Shown: positions 41,268 through 51,065 of the stretch, piece by piece
Layout: every line of letters starts with the position of its first letter
How positions within the stretch are numbered: the first letter of the stretch is position 1
NCBI RefSeq assembly: GCF_000741165.1
Contig: NZ_JGYN01000003.1
Coordinates: 1 to 64,000, forward strand
DNA length: 64,000 bases
Origin: Bifidobacterium biavatii DSM 23969
Lineage (GTDB): Bacteria; Actinomycetota; Actinomycetes; Actinomycetales; Bifidobacteriaceae
Direction: 5' to 3'
Position numbers and translations under genes: made by a program
The notes under the pieces: model-generated
Seen by the model: only the letters and a program-made list of their open reading frames with translations
Told to the model about the DNA's origin: nothing
Databases searched by the model: none

Positions 41268-41488
41268 CCCAAAGTTCCCGCTGGCCCCCGCGCTTGTCGC
41301 GGGGGTCAAGCGCCCCGTAGGGGCGCGCAGACGCGACGGGCGGCTTGCCGCCCGGGCGCGCCAGTATTATTAGGGAACTTTGGGACAAAGCTATGAAAAC
41401 CGTTGAAATCATTGGCCTCGCGGGGCCTTTTAACTTCTGGGACAAGGCCCTTTAACTTTGGGACAAAACCTTAACCTTGGGACAGAAA
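41268..41488 (+). other. Candidate double-strand origin with iterons
   Basis: The inverted pair CCCAAAGTTCCC (41268-41279) and GGGAACTTTGGG (41373-41384) encloses GC-rich hairpins (CCCCGCG/CGCGGGG, GCGCCCC/GGGGCGC, GGGCGGC/GCCGCCC). CAGTATTAT lies at 41362-41370; read on the minus strand it gives TAATAATAC, one base from the CRESS nonanucleotide TAATATTAC. Four iterons of the form AACTTTGGGACAAA follow at 41376, 41432, 41453 and 41472. A perfect TGTCCACA/TGTGGACA palindrome lies just before, at 41249-41266. All these features are those of a rolling-circle origin directly upstream of rep. Confidence 0.7.
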
Positions 41489-41542
41489 ACGAAATGCCCC
41501 TTGAAGCTGGGGACTTCGCGGGGCGAGACTAGGAGGCATCCT

Positions 41543-42880
41543 ATGGCTGGAATATCCGAGCAGGATGGGGAATCGCTATCGCTGGTTCGCGAGATTCGCT
41601 ATCCCGATGACGAGAAGAAAAAGAAGCTGAACCGGCATAAACGTTCACGGGCATGGATGGTGACGATTGCCTCGAAGTACGTGTGCGGGGACTGGTCGGT
41701 GATACTGGACGAGCTGAACGACATGACGGCCTACGGCTGGTCGTACATGGGACAGGCCGAAGAAGGAACCGGCAAACGTATGGCCTCCAATAAGGGCAAA
41801 AGGCCGGTCGATGATGACGGAAACTTCTTGTACGGTCGCGGCGGCAAATACCGGGGAATGAGGCATGGGCATTTCATCGTCTATACCCCGCGCATGAGAA
41901 TGGGAACGTTTGCCGACCACTTTCCGACGCAGGCCCACATAGACCCGGTGGAGAGAACCCCCAAGGTCGTTGAGCGGTACGTCACGAAATACGATACCCG
42001 CTTGACGATGCAAGACGACGGCGTGGATGGCGGCCCTTGGGAATCCGAGGGATTCGACCCCGCTGGGCAGGGCAAACGCACCGACTTGAAAACCCGCGAT
42101 GACGCGGTGAAAAAAGTATTGGCCGGTGCCATCCCGGACATGCTGATGAGGGATGACCCGAAACTAATTGCTTATGACCGGTACCTCGACCGGGCGTATG
42201 AAATCGCAATGAAGGAGAAGGGCAGGAAAATGCGTGACGTGCATACGCTGTATGTCTACGGAGAAACCGGGGTCGGGAAAAGCCTATGGGCATGGCTCTA
42301 TGGCAAACGGCACAATGCGGATGTATACAGACTGACCGATTACGCGCATCCTTGGGACAACTACCGGGGCGAGTCTGTGGTCATCGTCGAGGACTTCGAC
42401 GGCAGGATGCGGCTCGATGACGTGTTGCGTTGGACGGATAGGTACCCCGTGGAGCTGACGGCTCGGTACGCAAACAAACATGCGTTGTACACCACGGTGA
42501 TTTTTACCTCGAACCGGCCAATGTCGGGCTGGTATGGATACGATGAATTCGAGCCGAAGCAGGGGCCTATAAACCGGCGTGTTAGTACGGTGTGTGCGTC
42601 GCTCGGCTCGGACGGGGACACAATCAGCTTCCGTCACGTTGCAGGCCCTGAATGGCCCGAAACGCTCGCGGATGAATCGCTACGGGCGATGATAGGTGAG
42701 TCCACCGGCGTAACCCCCTCGGGTGCTGATGGTCACGGGTACGTCGAGAAGCCCGAAACAGCACCGGCCAAAGCACCTCAGCCGGTGGCGGATGATGAGG
42801 CATACCCCGTGGATATGTCCAGCCCTACGGCGCTACCGTTTGTGGTCGGTGCTGATGGCATCCCGATTGACCTTGAATGA
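41543..42880 (+). CDS. rep: CRESS-DNA-virus-like rolling-circle replication initiator (HUH endonuclease plus SF3 helicase)
   Basis: Rep of 445 residues. Nuclease domain: motif I WMVTIAS (38-44), motif II HGH (108-110), motif III YVTK (146-149) with the nicking Tyr followed by Lys three residues on. Helicase domain: Walker A GETGVGKS (240-247), Walker B VVIVEDF (279-285), motif C TTVIFTSNRP (317-326), and a likely Arg finger in NRRV near 344. This order is that of eukaryotic CRESS-DNA viruses and of bacterial pCRESS plasmids, known from Bifidobacterium among others. The C-terminal 60 residues are a disordered Pro/Ala tail. The start at 41543 has AGGAGG six bases upstream; the frame extends to 41477 through the iterons. 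It should nick the adjacent origin and unwind the DNA. Confidence 0.93.
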   Translation: MAGISEQDGESLSLVREIRYPDDEKKKKLNRHKRSRAWMVTIASKYVCGDWSVILDELNDMTAYGWSYMGQAEEGTGKRMASNKGKRPVDDDGNFLYGRGGKYRGMRHGHFIVYTPRMRMGTFADHFPTQAHIDPVERTPKVVERYVTKYDTRLTMQDDGVDGGPWESEGFDPAGQGKRTDLKTRDDAVKKVLAGAIPDMLMRDDPKLIAYDRYLDRAYEIAMKEKGRKMRDVHTLYVYGETGVGKSLWAWLYGKRHNADVYRLTDYAHPWDNYRGESVVIVEDFDGRMRLDDVLRWTDRYPVELTARYANKHALYTTVIFTSNRPMSGWYGYDEFEPKQGPINRRVSTVCASLGSDGDTISFRHVAGPEWPETLADESLRAMIGESTGVTPSGADGHGYVEKPETAPAKAPQPVADDEAYPVDMSSPTALPFVVGADGIPIDLE

Positions 42881-43119
42881 CCCCGTAGGGGCGTGGTACG
42901 GGGCCGTAGCAGTACGCCGTGCGGTAGTGACGCATAAGCGCGGGGCGACGGTGCGCGGGCGATGTGCCGCAAGCCGTCCGGTGCCCCCGCCGTGGAGTCG
43001 TGCTTTGCGCGGCGGAACGCCGGGGATGTGCCGGACGGCGGCGGTGCCCCCGCATGTACCCGGCGATGCTCGCGCGGCGCGTTGCGTGGTGCGTGCGTAC
43101 CGCGCTCGTACCGCGCTTG
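42881..43119. other. GC-rich palindromic region after rep (possible single-strand origin)
   Basis: Begins with CCCCGTAGGGGCG (42881-42893), an exact copy of the sequence at 41313-41325 in the origin. It contains a large imperfect stem with arms GCCGTCCGG (42973-42981) and CCGGACGGC (43031-43039), and repeats of GGTGCCCCCGC. There is no coding frame of note. Its place between convergent rep and int genes would suit a single-strand origin or a terminator; it is unproven. Confidence 0.45.
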
Positions 43120-44526
43120 TCAGCTGTAGTCGGGTTCTTCTTCGATGGCCCGTAGCTGTTCGGCTGTGAGGTAGCTTTCCTCCGGCTCCTTCGGGGTTAG
43201 CTCGTTGTCGATTAGTTCGATGGCCTCCCGGCGTTTCTGCTCGGTGGTGTGCGTGTATCGCGCGGTCACGTCGGACTCCGTCTTATGTCCGAGGATATCT
43301 TTTCGCACGGCCCAATCGACGCTGTACATCTCCATGATGGATTCGGCTAGGTGCCGGTTGTCGTGTTGCCTCCATTTCCACGGGCCGTACCCTGTAGCGC
43401 TCCATTGCTTCTTCGTCATTTCCTTCTCGTCCGGCCATTGACGCGGCTTGCCTGTCTTGCGGCTCCGGGCGATGTCGTCCCGTATGGCCCAATTATGGTA
43501 GGCCAGAAGCAATTCTTGCCAGATGGCCGTAAGGTACGACGGCTTGAAAAACGTGCCCTTGCCGGTGCGGAAAACCCAGTCATCCGGTTTGCCCCGTTCG
43601 GCATCCCGCTTGGCACGCAATACGTCGTTTATCCTTCCCGATAGCGGTAGGAGCCTTGCCGCTGATTCGGTCTTGCCGGACGTCTTGACCGTCGCTTTCC
43701 CCCGTAGCTCGATGATGACGCGCTCGGCCACGCTGACGCGCTTGTGGTCGAAATCAACGTCTTTCCATTGCAGGCCCAGCACTTCCTCGCGACGTAGGCC
43801 CATACCCATCTCCATGAGGTATAGCGCATAGAAGCGGTGGAAACGGTTCTGCTCCTTCTCCCCTGTGGTGGGGTCGGTCGTGTTCGGCTCGGCTAGCCAT
43901 AGGAGCAGGCCCGGCGCTTGCGCTATCCAATCTTCCGTATGCTTCGTTTGTGCCTTGCGTACCTTCGGCTTGGCTGGGATGCGTAGGTAGCGCGTCGGGT
44001 CGTCCGCCGCTCGTATCCAGCCCTCGCGGACGGCTTGGTAGTATATGCTTTTCAGCACCTTGGCCGCTTCAGGTATTGCATCCACAACGGCTTGCAGTTC
44101 TTCCGTGCTGTATGCGCTGATGCTTTTGTCCGGTAGCCGCTTGCCTACGGCGGCAAGTTGCTTTTCATATGTGTAGCGTGTGTTGCCCCTTACGTTGCGC
44201 TTCGTCTTGTCCTTCCAGAAAAGCTCTATCGCCTCGCTGAGCCTGTGCGTGCGCGGCGTACCGGTCTTGCCGGTGGCGAGCTTGCCGCGCATGTTCTTCT
44301 CCATCGCGGCCACGGCCATTGATTTGGCCATCTCATGGACGGCGGGGTTCTCCTCCTCGGGCACGTTCGGCACGGGCGCACTCCCCGTTACCTGCCTCCA
44401 CTCCCCGGCTGCGGTGCGATAGCAGACGTAGGCCCGGTATTTCTTCGTGCCGTGCGTGTTGACCACGGTGATGCTTGGTGTTAGCGTAGCGTGGCCCCGC
44501 GAGGCCGTCAGGCTGGTGTCTTTCAT
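43120..44526 (-). CDS. int: Tyrosine recombinase/integrase of the element
   Basis: Site-specific recombinase of 468 residues. An N-terminal arm-binding region (TVVNTHGTKKYRAYVCYRTA) precedes a SAM-like core-binding domain (LSEAIELFWKDKTKRNVRG) and the catalytic domain with Arg in MGLRREE (245), HDNR (His388, Arg391), LGHK (His414) and the nucleophile in ARYTHTT (Tyr424). An insert of about 40 residues lies before the HxxR motif. It reads toward rep and starts 104 bases from attR, the usual arrangement. It should catalyse integration and excision at the fucO start. Confidence 0.95.
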   Translation of the reverse strand: MKDTSLTASRGHATLTPSITVVNTHGTKKYRAYVCYRTAAGEWRQVTGSAPVPNVPEEENPAVHEMAKSMAVAAMEKNMRGKLATGKTGTPRTHRLSEAIELFWKDKTKRNVRGNTRYTYEKQLAAVGKRLPDKSISAYSTEELQAVVDAIPEAAKVLKSIYYQAVREGWIRAADDPTRYLRIPAKPKVRKAQTKHTEDWIAQAPGLLLWLAEPNTTDPTTGEKEQNRFHRFYALYLMEMGMGLRREEVLGLQWKDVDFDHKRVSVAERVIIELRGKATVKTSGKTESAARLLPLSGRINDVLRAKRDAERGKPDDWVFRTGKGTFFKPSYLTAIWQELLLAYHNWAIRDDIARSRKTGKPRQWPDEKEMTKKQWSATGYGPWKWRQHDNRHLAESIMEMYSVDWAVRKDILGHKTESDVTARYTHTTEQKRREAIELIDNELTPKEPEESYLTAEQLRAIEEEPDYS

Positions 44527-44556
44527 GCCTCCATGATAAAACGTCGGGTAAAAAGA

Positions 44557-44579
44557 AAAACCCCGATTTTCGGGGTTTT
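44557..44579. terminator. Bidirectional terminator at the element's right end
   Basis: AAAACCCCGA (44557-44566) and TCGGGGTTTT (44570-44579) form a perfect stem with a 3-base loop. Runs of A and T on either side make it a terminator for both strands, insulating int from the host. Confidence 0.8.
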
Positions 44580-44629
44580 GGCAGGCTTAAAAACGTTGGA
44601 ATTTCGCGGTTTCTTATGGTCTCCGGTAA

Positions 44630-44646
44630 ATCATGCGGTAGACCAT
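44630..44646. other. attR: right attachment site carrying the original fucO start
   Basis: ATCATGCGGTAGACCAT. On the minus strand this reads ATG GTC TAC CGC ATG AT, preceded by AAGGAG at a seven-base distance: the original fucO ribosome site and first five codons, now followed by element DNA (TTACCGGAGACCATAA) that ends the frame after ten codons. It pairs with the site at 38550-38566. Confidence 0.78.
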
Positions 44647-44860
44647 ACTGGTTCTCCTTCGAAACAGCGGCCGCGGAACGTCCCCGTTCACGTGGCCTTG
44701 CGGTTGTCAACGGCTCCCATCCTACCCCGGTTTCGGTGGATTTGCTGGAAGCGCGATGCAAACACGCGGAAAATTACCGTTTGGTCACGTGAACTCCGCT
44801 CCGATCCCACATATGGGGATGCCATGCCTGGCGCTCTGTCGGACGTAATGTGATGGGTTT
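44647..44860. other. Displaced upstream region of fucO
   Basis: About 210 bases that would lie directly upstream of fucO if the element were excised. It contains AAGGAG at about 44654-44659 (minus strand) and probably the original fucO promoter. No gene is seen. Confidence 0.5.
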
Positions 44861-44907
44861 GACTACCCCTCAGTCACTGCGTGACAGCTCCCCTGACAAG
44901 GGGAGCC
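44861..44907. repeat. CCCTCAGTCA/GGGGAGCC palindromic repeat (family 1)
   Basis: Begins GACTACCCCTCAGTCA, then CTGCGTGACAGCTCCCC and TGACAAGGGGAGCC. Two internal hairpins are visible (CAGTCA/TGAC and CTCCCCT/AGGGGAG). It is nearly identical to 59808-59854. Confidence 0.85.
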
Positions 44908-44945
44908 GAGAACATAAAACACCACAGCAAAAGCCCGACAAAGCA

Positions 44946-45815
44946 CTAATTGCCACGAGCCGCACGCGTCGCCTTGAGCGCGGTCCAGGTGCTGCGCACC
45001 GCCAAGAACGTCAGCCACGCGGCGAACAGCAGCGATCCGGCGCGCGGAGTCAGCCAGCCGGCCATCATCGTGCCGAGCGGCGCAGTCACGGCCGCGCAGC
45101 AGCCGACGATCAGCCCGCTTTTCAAATGCACGATGCCGCGCTTCCAATTGGCGACCGTGCCGGAAATCGCGCCGGGAAACATCACGAGCAGCGACGTGCC
45201 GCGCGCCATCAGATCGCTCGCGCCGAACAGGAACGACAACGCAGGCATCATGATCGCCCCACCGCCGATGCCGAGCACGCCGGCGAGCGCGCCGGTCACG
45301 CATCCCAGCAGTATCAGAAACAGGCCGGACCACACGTGCAGCACGATATGCCCCTCGCGCGGCGGCGTGAACGTGACCTGCTGGATGATCACGAAAATCA
45401 GGAACACGACCCAAATCCAGCGCAACGCGACCTCGGGCAGTCGGCTGAGCAGCAGCGAGCCGAGCTGGCTGCCGACGACCACGCCGAGCGCGAGCAGCAG
45501 CGCGGCGATCCAGTTAACGTTGCCGCCGGTCGCGTACGAGACCACGCCGGAAATCGACGTGGGCACGATCGCGGCGAGCGACGTCGCTGCCGCGTGCCGC
45601 TGACTCAGGCCCAGCCATACCAGCGCGGGAACGATGATCGTGCCGCCGCCGATGCCGAACAGGCCGGACAGTATGCCGCACGCAAGTCCCACGCAGATCA
45701 GCACAACGACGCTGCGCCGGTCGAGACGCTCGAGTCCGCCGCCGTCGGTCGCCGCCGCCGTCGCGGCTGACGTCGCGATCGGCTGGTTTCCATTCGTTTC
45801 CATACGTTCGCTCAT
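44946..45815 (-). CDS. TSUP family sulfite/organosulfonate exporter-like membrane protein
   Basis: TauE/SafE-type permease of 289 residues with eight hydrophobic segments arranged as two repeats. Each half begins with the family motif: LACGILSGLFGIGGGTIIVP near residue 43 and GALAGVLGIGGGAIMMPAL near 175. The N-terminal 30 residues are polar. Substrates of the family include sulfite, sulfonates and other small anions; which is carried here is unknown. It is divergent from coaX with a 265-base gap that shows no other feature. Confidence 0.9.
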   Translation of the reverse strand: MSERMETNGNQPIATSAATAAATDGGGLERLDRRSVVVLICVGLACGILSGLFGIGGGTIIVPALVWLGLSQRHAAATSLAAIVPTSISGVVSYATGGNVNWIAALLLALGVVVGSQLGSLLLSRLPEVALRWIWVVFLIFVIIQQVTFTPPREGHIVLHVWSGLFLILLGCVTGALAGVLGIGGGAIMMPALSFLFGASDLMARGTSLLVMFPGAISGTVANWKRGIVHLKSGLIVGCCAAVTAPLGTMMAGWLTPRAGSLLFAAWLTFLAVRSTWTALKATRAARGN

Positions 45816-46080
45816 ACGCGAAACTGTACTCGCCGGTCCCGCTCGCCGGCGGAAAATTGCCGTCGATTGCCCGCATACGGATCATGTTCCGCAAATCTGC
45901 CGCAAGTTTGCCGCAAATCCATCTTGTGACAACGATTGCAACAGCGCGAGTCGATCCGCATCATCCTACGCCAATGCACGCCAACGCTTGCCAACGCGCG
46001 CGACCGGCGCCCGACCGGCGCTAGACTGGTGTGCAATCGCGCGTCCAATCGGCGCACCACAGCCAACGAAGGGGATTTCC

Positions 46081-46848
46081 ATGCTTGTCGCGGTCGACAT
46101 CGGCAACACCAACATCGTGCTCGGATTCATCGAAGGCAGCCGCATCGTCGGCACGTACCGCATTTCCACCAAAGCGCACCACACGTCGGACGAGTACGGG
46201 CTGATGATCACGCAGTTCCTCGGGTTCAGCCATTTCACGCCGGACGACGTGGACGACGTGATCGTCTGCTCGGTGGTGCCGAAAGTGATGCACTCGTTCC
46301 GTGCGAGCATCGTCAAGTTCCTCGGGCTGGAGCCGATGATCGTGGGGCCGGGCGTCAAGACCGGCATGAACATCCGCATCGACGATCCGAAGTCGCTGGG
46401 CGCAGACTGCCTGTCGGACTGCGTGGGCGCGTACGCGGAGTACGGCGGGCGCGTGCTGGTGGCAGATTTTGGCACGGCCACGACGTTCAACTACGTGGAT
46501 GCCACGGGCACGATCACCTGCGGGCTCATCACGACCGGCATCCGCACGGCCGCCGCCGCGCTGTGGGGCGAAACCGCGCAGCTGCCGGAGGTGGAGATCA
46601 CGCGGCCGCGCTCGGTTCTGGCGACCGGCACGAAAACGGCGATGCAAGCGGGCCTCTACTACAACTTCCTCGGCGGCATCGAACGCACGATCCAGCAGTT
46701 CCACGCGGAAATCCCCGAGGACTTCACCGTAGTGGCGACCGGCGGACTGGGCCGCGTGTTCAAGGACGACACGGACCTGATCGACGTGTACGATCCGGAC
46801 CTGATCTTCAAGGGCATGGAGGAGATCTACCGGCGCAACGCGCGATAA
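46081..46848 (+). CDS. coaX: Type III pantothenate kinase
   Basis: First enzyme of CoA synthesis, phosphorylating pantothenate; 255 residues of the ASKHA fold. The phosphate motif is MLVAVDIGNTNIVLGF at the start, DDVIVCSVVPKV lies near 62, GADCLSDCVGA (catalytic Asp region) near 105, VADFGTATTFNYVD near 128 and GLITTGIRTAAAALWGETAQLP (given in part) near 150. The start at 46081 has AAGGGGA upstream; the longer frame to 45634 covers the region opposite the exporter gene and is rejected. Confidence 0.96.
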   Translation: MLVAVDIGNTNIVLGFIEGSRIVGTYRISTKAHHTSDEYGLMITQFLGFSHFTPDDVDDVIVCSVVPKVMHSFRASIVKFLGLEPMIVGPGVKTGMNIRIDDPKSLGADCLSDCVGAYAEYGGRVLVADFGTATTFNYVDATGTITCGLITTGIRTAAAALWGETAQLPEVEITRPRSVLATGTKTAMQAGLYYNFLGGIERTIQQFHAEIPEDFTVVATGGLGRVFKDDTDLIDVYDPDLIFKGMEEIYRRNAR

Positions 46849-46857
46849 CATATCCTG

Positions 46858-46950
46858 TCATTTCGCGTTGCGCAGCGAGCGGAGCAATCTTCCTGGAGAC
46901 GATGCTTCTTACAATCTCTCGACTCGGCCCCCGACGCAACGCCCCTGACC
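46858..46950. repeat. Degenerate TCATTTCGA-type repeat (family 2)
   Basis: Starts TCATTTCGCG and keeps AGCGAGCGGAGCAATCTTCCT and AATCTCTCGACTCGG, parallel to the intact copy at 60981-61074 (AGCGAGCGGAGAAATCTTCCT, GATTTCTCGACTCGG). The right terminal TCGAAATGA is lost. Confidence 0.75.
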
Positions 46951-46975
46951 GACAGCCAAATCCCGCGGATTTCCG

Positions 46976-48400
46976 CTATTCGATGGTGAAGCCCTGGTTG
47001 AACCCGTACTCCTTAATGTCCTTCTGCCACGAGGCAATGCCGTCGGTCAGCGCGATGCGTTTGCCGGGATGCTCGGGCAGTTTCGGAGGCTTGCCGTCGG
47101 AGCCGACCACGCCGTCCTCGATGCGCGCGACAGCCTGATCGTACTTGTATTTGGCCGTGGACCAGTCGTACGCCTTGCCGACCGTGGACGAGAAGTCGTT
47201 GCGCGCGTACACCTCGAATGGCAGGTACTGGTATCCGGTGGACACGGTTTCGGCCGCTTCGGCCAGCACGCGGTTGTACCGCTGACCGCCGAAGTACGGG
47301 ATGGCGATGCCGCGCTCGTCGGTGACGGTGGTCTTGTCGAGGAACGCGGCGCTGCTGAGCGTGGCCTTGTCGGCGGGGAACGAGCCGCCGTCGACGCGCG
47401 TGGCGATGCCGTGCTTGCTGTGGCACACGTAGTCGAGGAAGCGGAACGCGGCGTCCGGCTTGCGGCTGGACTGCAGTACGGACAGCGCCGATCCGCCGTT
47501 TTCCGCGTTGGCCGGCGTGCCGTCGGCGGTCGGCATCTGCGTGACGCGCCACAGTCCGGATCCGCCCGGCACGTCGGACAGCAGCAGCGACGGCATCCAC
47601 GCGCCGGCGAACACGGACGCGACCGCGCCGGAGCCGAGCTTGCGCTTCCACGATTCAGACCACGTCGTCGATCGCGTGTCGACGAGCCCCTCGTCGATCA
47701 TCTTCTGCCAGAACGCGGTGAACGTTTTCGTGCCGGCATCGTCAGAGAGGTCGATGGTCACGGTTTTGCCGTCATTCGACGTGTGGAACGGGCGGCCGCC
47801 GGCGAGCCAGATCATCGCGTCGTAGAAGCTCGCGTCGCCCGAGTCGGCGGCAATGTACGCGCCGATCTCCTTGAGTTTCTTTGCGGCCTCGTAGTAGTCG
47901 TCCCAAGTCTTGATTTTCGTGGCGTCCACGCCGGCCTGGCGGAACACGTCCTCATTGTAGAAGAACGCCATCGGGCCGGAGTCCATCGGCAGACCGTACA
48001 CGCGCCCGCCGAGGTGCACGGACGCCCATGTGCCTGGTGTGTACACGCTGTCGTAGCCGTCGACCCGGTCGGTGATGTCGAGCAGCTGGCTGCTGACCGC
48101 GTACTGCGGCAGGGCGAAGTATTCGAGTTGCGCGACGTCGGGCAGACCGTAGCCGTCCTGGATCGCGCTGTTGAGATTCTCGTAGCCGCTCGTGTTCTTG
48201 ATGGTGATGCGGATGTCCGGGTTGGTTTTTTCGAAGTCGCGCGCCAGCGTGCTCATGCTGGGCTCCCACGACCATACGACGAGTTCGGTGCGCGTGTCCC
48301 GCTGCCCGCATGCGGCGAGCGCGACCGTGGCGGCGAGCGCGCAGACGGCGGCGATCGCGCGTTTCGCCGCACGATTATTCATCCGTCGTCGTGGCATCAT
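46976..48400 (-). CDS. Extracellular solute-binding lipoprotein (carbohydrate ABC type), orphan
   Basis: Family 1 solute-binding protein of 474 residues. The signal peptide ends in the lipobox ALAAC (Cys near residue 32), after the charged start MMPRRRMNNR and hydrophobic AIAAVCALAATVALA. The mature part has TELVVWSWEPSM, the typical GLPMDSGPMAFFYNEDVF near 140 and YLPFEVYARNDFSS near 395. It should bind a sugar or oligosaccharide outside the cell. The two permease genes that normally accompany such proteins are absent; the GH42 gene follows upstream after 400 bases of repeats, suggesting loss of part of a galactoside uptake operon. Confidence 0.9.
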   Translation of the reverse strand: MMPRRRMNNRAAKRAIAAVCALAATVALAACGQRDTRTELVVWSWEPSMSTLARDFEKTNPDIRITIKNTSGYENLNSAIQDGYGLPDVAQLEYFALPQYAVSSQLLDITDRVDGYDSVYTPGTWASVHLGGRVYGLPMDSGPMAFFYNEDVFRQAGVDATKIKTWDDYYEAAKKLKEIGAYIAADSGDASFYDAMIWLAGGRPFHTSNDGKTVTIDLSDDAGTKTFTAFWQKMIDEGLVDTRSTTWSESWKRKLGSGAVASVFAGAWMPSLLLSDVPGGSGLWRVTQMPTADGTPANAENGGSALSVLQSSRKPDAAFRFLDYVCHSKHGIATRVDGGSFPADKATLSSAAFLDKTTVTDERGIAIPYFGGQRYNRVLAEAAETVSTGYQYLPFEVYARNDFSSTVGKAYDWSTAKYKYDQAVARIEDGVVGSDGKPPKLPEHPGKRIALTDGIASWQKDIKEYGFNQGFTIE

Positions 48401-48806
48401 GCCTGCACCCCGCCATCCTTATCCGCGATTGGTTCACACCGTTTCATCATCGTATCGAGTGTACGACACCGTCCTGAGCGCGCGGAATCGCAGCATGCAC
48501 AGCTTCCCGGCGGGGCAATTCGGACAGACCTTCGGAAAAACACCCCGTTAAGAGACACCCCAGCGAAGCAAAACACCGAAGATCCAACCAAGATGCACCG
48601 CCTACAACCCCACGCGAGGCGTATCAGATAGACCTTCGGAAAAACACCTCGCTGAGAGACACCTCAGCGGGGCAATTCGGCGAACGTCCATCCGATGCGC
48701 CTCGCAGGCATAAGAAAACGGCTCCCCTCACGTCGATCGTGAGAGAAGCCGTTACCGGTCAGTGCGACGCACCGGACCCGTTTGGACCGGTCCGAATCAG
48801 CCCGGA
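48401..48806. repeat. Intergenic region with two copies of the CCTTCGGAAAAACACC repeat (family 3)
   Basis: Copy A at 48511-48570 and copy B at 48613-48674 share AGACCTTCGGAAAAACACC and then AGAGACACC followed by CAGCG. Related, more diverged copies lie at 56768-56820 and 56866-56928. Near 48718-48755 a hairpin (ACGGCTCCCCTCACG and CGTGAGAGAAGCCGT) would end the GH42 transcript. No gene is seen. Confidence 0.7.
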
Positions 48807-50951
<2,145 letters not shown>

Positions 50952-51017
50952 CTAACACGATCATCGACAATATCCAGCCTCCGGCGTGGCACGGAACACG
51001 GATGGTATGGTAGATTC

Positions 51018-51031
51018 TGATAACGAAAACA
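51018..51031 (+). promoter_or_regulatory. LacI-type operator near the lacI promoter
   Basis: TGATAACGAAAACA, matching the site at 50936-50949 at 12 of 14 positions and 82 bases from it. A pair of sites at this distance would allow looping and self-regulation of the regulator gene. Confidence 0.65.
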
Positions 51032-51065
51032 CCGCCGTTTCATGGAGAAGTAGGTAGTAGGCAGT

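Larger units (their letters stand above)
38550..44646. mobile_element. 6.1-kb integrated element with CRESS-like Rep and tyrosine integrase
   Basis: Integrated replicon bounded by imperfect 17-bp direct repeats at the first codons of fucO. Contents in order: an unknown gene on the minus strand, a control region with direct repeats, six small plus-strand genes, an iteron-bearing origin, an HUH plus SF3 helicase Rep, a GC-rich palindromic region, and a tyrosine integrase on the minus strand next to the right attachment site. Gene starts have strong AAGGAGG-type sites and tight overlaps unlike the flanking host genes, and G+C is lower than in the flanks over much of it. No capsid gene, Zot-like ATPase or relaxase other than Rep is seen, so an integrative pCRESS-type plasmid is more likely than a virus. 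Confidence 0.85.

Noticed and set aside
38703..44526. Prophage of the tailed or filamentous type
   Set aside because: No capsid, portal, terminase, tail or Zot-like gene is present in the 6.1 kb; Rep and the gene set fit an integrative rolling-circle replicon better.
47069..48631. Open frame on the plus strand (520 codons)
   Set aside because: Antisense shadow of the solute-binding lipoprotein gene.
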